Shown one piece after another: positions 62,768 through 64,000 of a DNA stretch of 64,000 nucleotides; position 1 is the stretch's first letter; every line of letters begins with the position of its first letter. The stretch lies in contig JAEZGI010000032.1 of the NCBI GenBank assembly GCA_023416995.1, forward strand, positions 1 through 64,000. The letters are read 5' to 3'. The notes beneath the pieces are model-generated. The model made no database searches, had not been told where the DNA came from, and saw nothing but the letters and a program-made list of their open reading frames with translations. Origin of the DNA: Bacteroidota bacterium (GTDB lineage: Bacteria > Bacteroidota > Bacteroidia > Chitinophagales > Chitinophagaceae). The translations under genes were made by a program, and so were the position numbers.

Positions 62768-63913
62768 TCAAAAATCAACTGAGTAAAGTTGTTTCAACTG
62801 AAGCCTGTTAACTGCGGGAGGTACTAACCTTAACAAGCCATTGCGAATAGCAATAAGCATTTCGTTTTCAGCCTGGGCCAATTCACCCAAAAACCGCGAT
62901 TTGCGTACTATACTTTGAGTGCGACGGATCCTTCTTTTCTCAAAACGCTGGAAGGCTACCCAGGGATCATCCTGAGCGCTTAGTTCCTGGCCAAGCACCA
63001 CTGCATCTTCAATCGCCATGCATGCCCCTTGTCCCATGTTAGGAGTGGTGGCATGTGCAGCATCACCAATAAGTAGAATATTGTTGTACGCGTAATTTTT
63101 TAGTGCAGGCAAATCGTGAATATCATTCCAGATCAGACCGTTGGCTGGTGTACGATGAATAAGATCAACAATCATTTCAGGAAATGCACTAAATCGTTTA
63201 GCCAGTAAAAGAGGCGACATATCACGCATCACCGGATTGTCGGGCCGGCTGTTTACACATGCATACCAATATACTTTGTTTCCCGGAAGCGGTACAAATC
63301 CGAAACGGCCCTTTGCCCCCCAATATTCGGCAGCCTCATCCAAACCTTCGATAGGGTAATCAACCACAGCGCGCCAACAAGTGTACCCGCTATAAGATGA
63401 AATAGAATTTGGCAGGATGAGTTTTCTTATTACGGAATTTATACCATCTGCCGCAATAAGAAAATCAGTTGTTTCAACGGAGCCGTCATCAAATGACAAT
63501 ATTAAATGATCGTCATCTTCTGTAATTTGATTGATCCTTTTCTTGAGATGCACTCTGGAAGGGTCAATGTTGGCGAGTAACACTTCATGTAAGGCAGCCC
63601 GGTGAATTACAAAATTATCGATGCCAAATTCTTTGCTGACACTTGCTGCGTCTGCGCGTGAGATTACTTTGCCTTTTGAATCATACACTGAAAGCCCCGT
63701 CAACAGTAGTCCTTTGTTGAGCACCTCCTTTTGAATACCAAGACGGTCAAACGCCTGGATCGCGTTTGCTGCAAGTGCAAGCCCGGCGCCGATGGGCGTT
63801 ATTTCCGCAGCCGCTTCATAAACATGTGCCAGTATGCCTGCCTGTTTCAAGGAGATTGCTGCTGAAAGCCCGGCTATGCCACCACCGATGATTGCAAATT
63901 TATGGTTGGTCAT
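62768..63913 (-). CDS. FAD-dependent monooxygenase (PHBH-like)
   Basis: A 381-residue flavin monooxygenase. The FAD motif is IIGGGIAGLSAAISLKQAG, the DG motif is FLIADGINSVIR, and the third motif is LIGDAAHATTPNMGQGACMA. The substrate is unknown; family members hydroxylate aromatics. Starting at 63913 (rather than 63991) places the FAD motif at the usual residue 8. It is convergent with the RidA gene, whose stop is one base away. It continues to the end of the window's useful sequence. Confidence 0.92.
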   Translation of the reverse strand: MTNHKFAIIGGGIAGLSAAISLKQAGILAHVYEAAAEITPIGAGLALAANAIQAFDRLGIQKEVLNKGLLLTGLSVYDSKGKVISRADAASVSKEFGIDNFVIHRAALHEVLLANIDPSRVHLKKRINQITEDDDHLILSFDDGSVETTDFLIAADGINSVIRKLILPNSISSYSGYTCWRAVVDYPIEGLDEAAEYWGAKGRFGFVPLPGNKVYWYACVNSRPDNPVMRDMSPLLLAKRFSAFPEMIVDLIHRTPANGLIWNDIHDLPALKNYAYNNILLIGDAAHATTPNMGQGACMAIEDAVVLGQELSAQDDPWVAFQRFEKRRIRRTQSIVRKSRFLGELAQAENEMLIAIRNGLLRLVPPAVNRLQLKQLYSVDF

Positions 63914-64000
63914 TGTGTTGTGAGTTGATTTTATACTGCAGAATGCATTCTGCAAGTTAAGAGTGGATGAGAACATTTTGTAATCATCCACTTTATATTG

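Overview
The window looks like a chromosomal segment of a Bacteroidota bacterium, most likely of the Chitinophagaceae type. Several signs agree. One very large exported protein ends in a type IX secretion (Por) sorting domain, and there is a TonB-dependent receptor with a carboxypeptidase-regulatory N-terminal domain. LytTR regulators, DinB-family, SRPBCC, DUF4256, DUF2200 and DUF1801 genes are all present. Shine-Dalgarno sequences are mostly absent, and several starts are preceded by a TAnnTTTG -7 box. The family level is inferred; no rRNA, tRNA or CRISPR was seen.

Layout. 0-13 kb: an exported serine hydrolase whose first codons look borrowed from an HxlR regulator, a LytS/LytR-type two-component pair, a D-Ala-D-Ala carboxypeptidase coupled to VanZ, an M13 peptidase, an internally deleted amidohydrolase fused to an NTF2-like domain, an AraC regulator, a RibD-type reductase and a secreted beta-helix protein. 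13-20 kb: two small unassigned genes, then a complete seven-subunit Mrp (MnhABCDEFG) Na+/H+ antiporter operon. 20-24 kb: a secreted LamG-GH127 glycosidase, a YdeI protein and an amidohydrolase relic. 24-33 kb: two paralogous Crp/Fnr regulators bracket a block with a DinB protein, a CPA2 antiporter, GNAT, alpha/beta hydrolase, pirin and isochorismatase-like genes, followed by a CPA1 antiporter. 33-43 kb: a lipoprotein, DUF2200, an ankyrin protein, a frameshifted PQQ-type sugar dehydrogenase, a GH43 glycosidase and a ~1390-residue T9SS surface protein. 43-50 kb: an ArsR-SRPBCC-DUF4256 operon, a TonB receptor divergent from a membrane LytTR regulator, and a CocE/NonD hydrolase. 50-64 kb: glycosyltransferase, adenylate cyclase, SDR/AraC pair, beta-barrel, SRPBCC, second serine hydrolase, a dispersed and tandem repeat family, a TlpA-SDR-PanE operon, and small enzymes.

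How it works together. Three unrelated cation/proton antiporters (Mrp, CPA2, CPA1) within 20 kb suggest alkali, salt or electrophile tolerance. Secreted glycosidases (GH127, GH43, beta-helix) and exported peptidases fit a polymer-degrading lifestyle, although no SusC/SusD pair is present. The ArsR operon carries a clear autoregulatory operator around a Bacteroidota-type promoter. The segment also carries many traces of rearrangement: a fused start, an in-frame gene deletion, a G7 frameshift, an amidohydrolase relic, an orphan C-terminal fragment, a duplicated gene tail and inverted repeats. No mobile element or defence island was recognised. The best candidates for something undescribed are the repeat family at 56.9-58.2 kb, the 45-codon gene at 12.9 kb with its divergent 115-residue neighbour, and the two-regulator block at 24-31.6 kb.
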